Shown piece after piece: positions 62,655 through 64,000 of a DNA stretch of 64,000 nucleotides. The DNA is taken from positions 73,886,676-73,950,675 of the forward strand of contig CM043969.1 of NCBI GenBank assembly GCA_014529385.2, read 5' to 3'. The stretch's first letter is position 1. Each line of letters begins with the position of its first letter. The notes under the pieces were generated by a model. That model worked only from the letters and a program-made list of their open reading frames with translations. It did not search any database and had not been told where the DNA came from. The translations under genes and the position numbers were made by a program. The DNA is from Adiantum capillus-veneris. Taxonomy: Eukaryota; Streptophyta; Polypodiopsida; Polypodiales; Pteridaceae.

Positions 62655-63116
62655 TCACCATTTGGTGAGTACTTTGTCTTTGGCATCGGTAGCCGAAAAC
62701 TGCTTCATGATGGAAGCTCTTAAATCTTTCCATGTTTGTGGAGATTCACCGTTTTTCCGTAGGCTAGACCAACATTGACTGGCAAACTTTTGAAAATGCA
62801 TAGCTACATGGTGTAGCTTAGAGGACTCCATGAAGCCCTCATCTGCAAACGTTGCATTGAATTGTTGGATGAAGGCCAAGACTTTGTCCGTAGCACCAAA
62901 GGTGCCATTGTAGGTAAGGAAAGAGATGTTCTTTCCTCCCTCTTTGAACTTCTTGAGCTTGAAAGACCTTTTACATGTGGCATAGGATTTCCTATGGCCT
63001 CTTCTTTTTGGTGGTTCGAAGGCTGCACCGTCACTTTCTTCAAAAGAGGAAGAATGAGGAGGATGGAAAAGAGGGTGACCTCTTTGTTGCCTTTTTCTTC
63101 CCTTGTTTTTCCTTGT
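62655..63116 (-). pseudogene. Degenerate A copy: Gag capsid
   Basis: FKLKKFKEGGKNISFLTYNG, ATDKVLAFIQQFNATFADEG and MHFQKFASQCWSSLRKNGES match the intact capsid. One tryptophan of the QWW motif has become Cys. The frame fuses at its beginning with LTR sequence after a deletion. Confidence 0.88.
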
Positions 63117-63460
63117 CTGTCCCCCTTTTCCCTCTTGTGAGAGCTTTAGGTATTTAAATAATGCAATTAAACTCTCATTGGACCCCTTAGTCTTCTGGCC
63201 AATAGGAATCAGGCAAGCCATTGGGCTAATGAATGCTCATTCGACCCCTTGGGAAACTGTCCAATAGTCTTCTAGAGAGCTTAATTTCTATTGGTTCTTT
63301 TAGCAAGTGTTTTTAAATGAATTAAACTAGATTTACTCTAGCATAATTCTCATTGGTCCACCTCTATGGCCATCCAATAGGATTTGAGTGCACCTTGGCG
63401 GCAACTGGGCTAGGGAGCTAACATGTGTCCACTATGCCCTTTGTGTAAAGGGGGCTTGCA
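63117..63460 (-). repeat. Degenerate A copy: right LTR fragment
   Basis: Aligns with about 35087-35415 of the intact LTR (CTTTTGTGAGAGCTTTAGG, GCCAATAGGAATCAGGCAAGCC, CATGTGTCC, CCCTTTGTGTAAAGGG). Confidence 0.9.
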
Positions 63461-64000
63461 AAAAGGTGCATATGTGCCTATTGCTTATTGTGTAGGTCAC
63501 GCCTACCTCACACTATGTTGCTTGTTGGTGGAGCATATTGTCGCTCCCTATTAACACTCTTTTGAGCTCCAAGTCCCTATTAGTAGAGACATTTTGCTAA
63601 AAGAAGTATGTTGTTCCACCTTTTGCTACTACAGAGCCAAAAAATGCCTGAAATGCATGACAATACACCATATTGGATGTACATCTAGGCATACCCATGT
63701 CCATCTCCATACCTACCCACATTTAAAGAAAAAATTTATGGGCAAAAAAAAAATTGTGACAATTGTAATCTTCAAAGGAGACATGACCATTACAAATATA
63801 TCATTGTCGATAACATTACAAGAGAGCATACTCATTATCAACACCATTTTGTACACATGAAGACGGTGATGCAGTAATATTTAGGAAAAATTACACTCAT
63901 TACCAATATGTGTGCTCTACAGCCACATGGTCCATATGTGAAGAAGAAAATATAGTTTGAAGGAGTAGCGAGAGGCTTTCTATTGATTGCTTGCATAAAT
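63461..64000. other. No gene or repeat seen
   Basis: AT-rich sequence with short A runs. The plus frame 63594-63860 has no motif and a spacer-like composition. Confidence 0.4.

Larger units (their letters stand above)
58272..63460 (-). mobile_element. Second copy of element A, degenerate
   Basis: The same family and orientation as 34220-43124, truncated at both LTRs, with many substitutions, frameshifts and deletions. Left: LTR part 58272-58878, joined directly to the pol end (LTR 3' portion and PPT lost). Right: gag is joined to an LTR fragment near 63117 (leader, PBS and gag N-terminus lost). Coding remains are listed separately. Confidence 0.93.

Overview
The window looks like intergenic repeat DNA from a large plant nuclear genome. 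Every recognisable coding stretch belongs to a retrotransposon: plant-type Ty3/Gypsy chromoviral and non-chromoviral pol, a LINE fragment, a probable Copia-type LTR, and primer-binding sites for tRNA-iMet and tRNA-Asp. I found no host gene, rRNA, tRNA or CRISPR. The style of the giant element (integrase preceded by two zinc modules, very long UTRs) makes me think of a fern or another seed-free plant, but the sequence does not prove this.

Layout. 1-5.2 kb: a probable diverged LTR relic, a broken Gypsy integrase, a minisatellite built on a 22-bp palindrome, and a 337-bp tandem duplication. 5.2-8.3 kb: CT/CA microsatellites and a truncated LINE (ORF1 plus the first residues of the ORF2 endonuclease). 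8.3-10.46 kb: the 3' end (chromodomain, PPT, LTR) of an old plus-strand copy of element A. 10.46-15.68 kb: element C, an LTR element that keeps only gag. 15.7-16.55 kb: unidentified coding debris. 16.55-28.55 kb: element D, four head-to-tail copies of a decayed pol segment (minus strand), then gag debris.

28.55-57.5 kb is a three-level nest. A short Copia-like LTR (E) is split by the giant element B (28670-57281, minus strand). B is itself interrupted by a complete, very young chromovirus A (34220-43124, 1.59-kb near-identical LTRs, CCTTT target duplication). Without A, element B is about 19.7 kb. It has 0.93-kb LTRs differing by roughly 3 %, a tRNA-Asp-type PBS, and a gag-PR-RT-RH-IN region. 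A second retropepsin-like domain lies downstream of integrase. Closest to the 3' LTR is a large extra ORF of roughly 1160 codons with a coiled coil. Both UTRs of B carry copies of a 24-bp palindrome (AGACATCCTACG followed by its reverse complement). In the 3' UTR it recurs every 284-285 bp, perfectly kept while the DNA between copies has diverged. This is the most unusual structure in the window.

57.5-63.46 kb: after the Copia-like PBS comes a degenerate minus-strand second copy of element A, with LTR and internal deletions. The last 540 bases show nothing recognisable.

How the parts work together: each element follows the usual LTR-retrotransposon plan. The LTR promoter drives a full-length RNA, Gag packages it, RT/RNase H copy it using the tRNA-primed PBS and the PPT, and integrase inserts it with a 5-bp target duplication. 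A is nearly complete but has a gag-pol frame break. B is broken by several stops and frameshifts, mostly of the C-to-T type expected from methylated DNA. C, D, E and the LINE are dead remnants.
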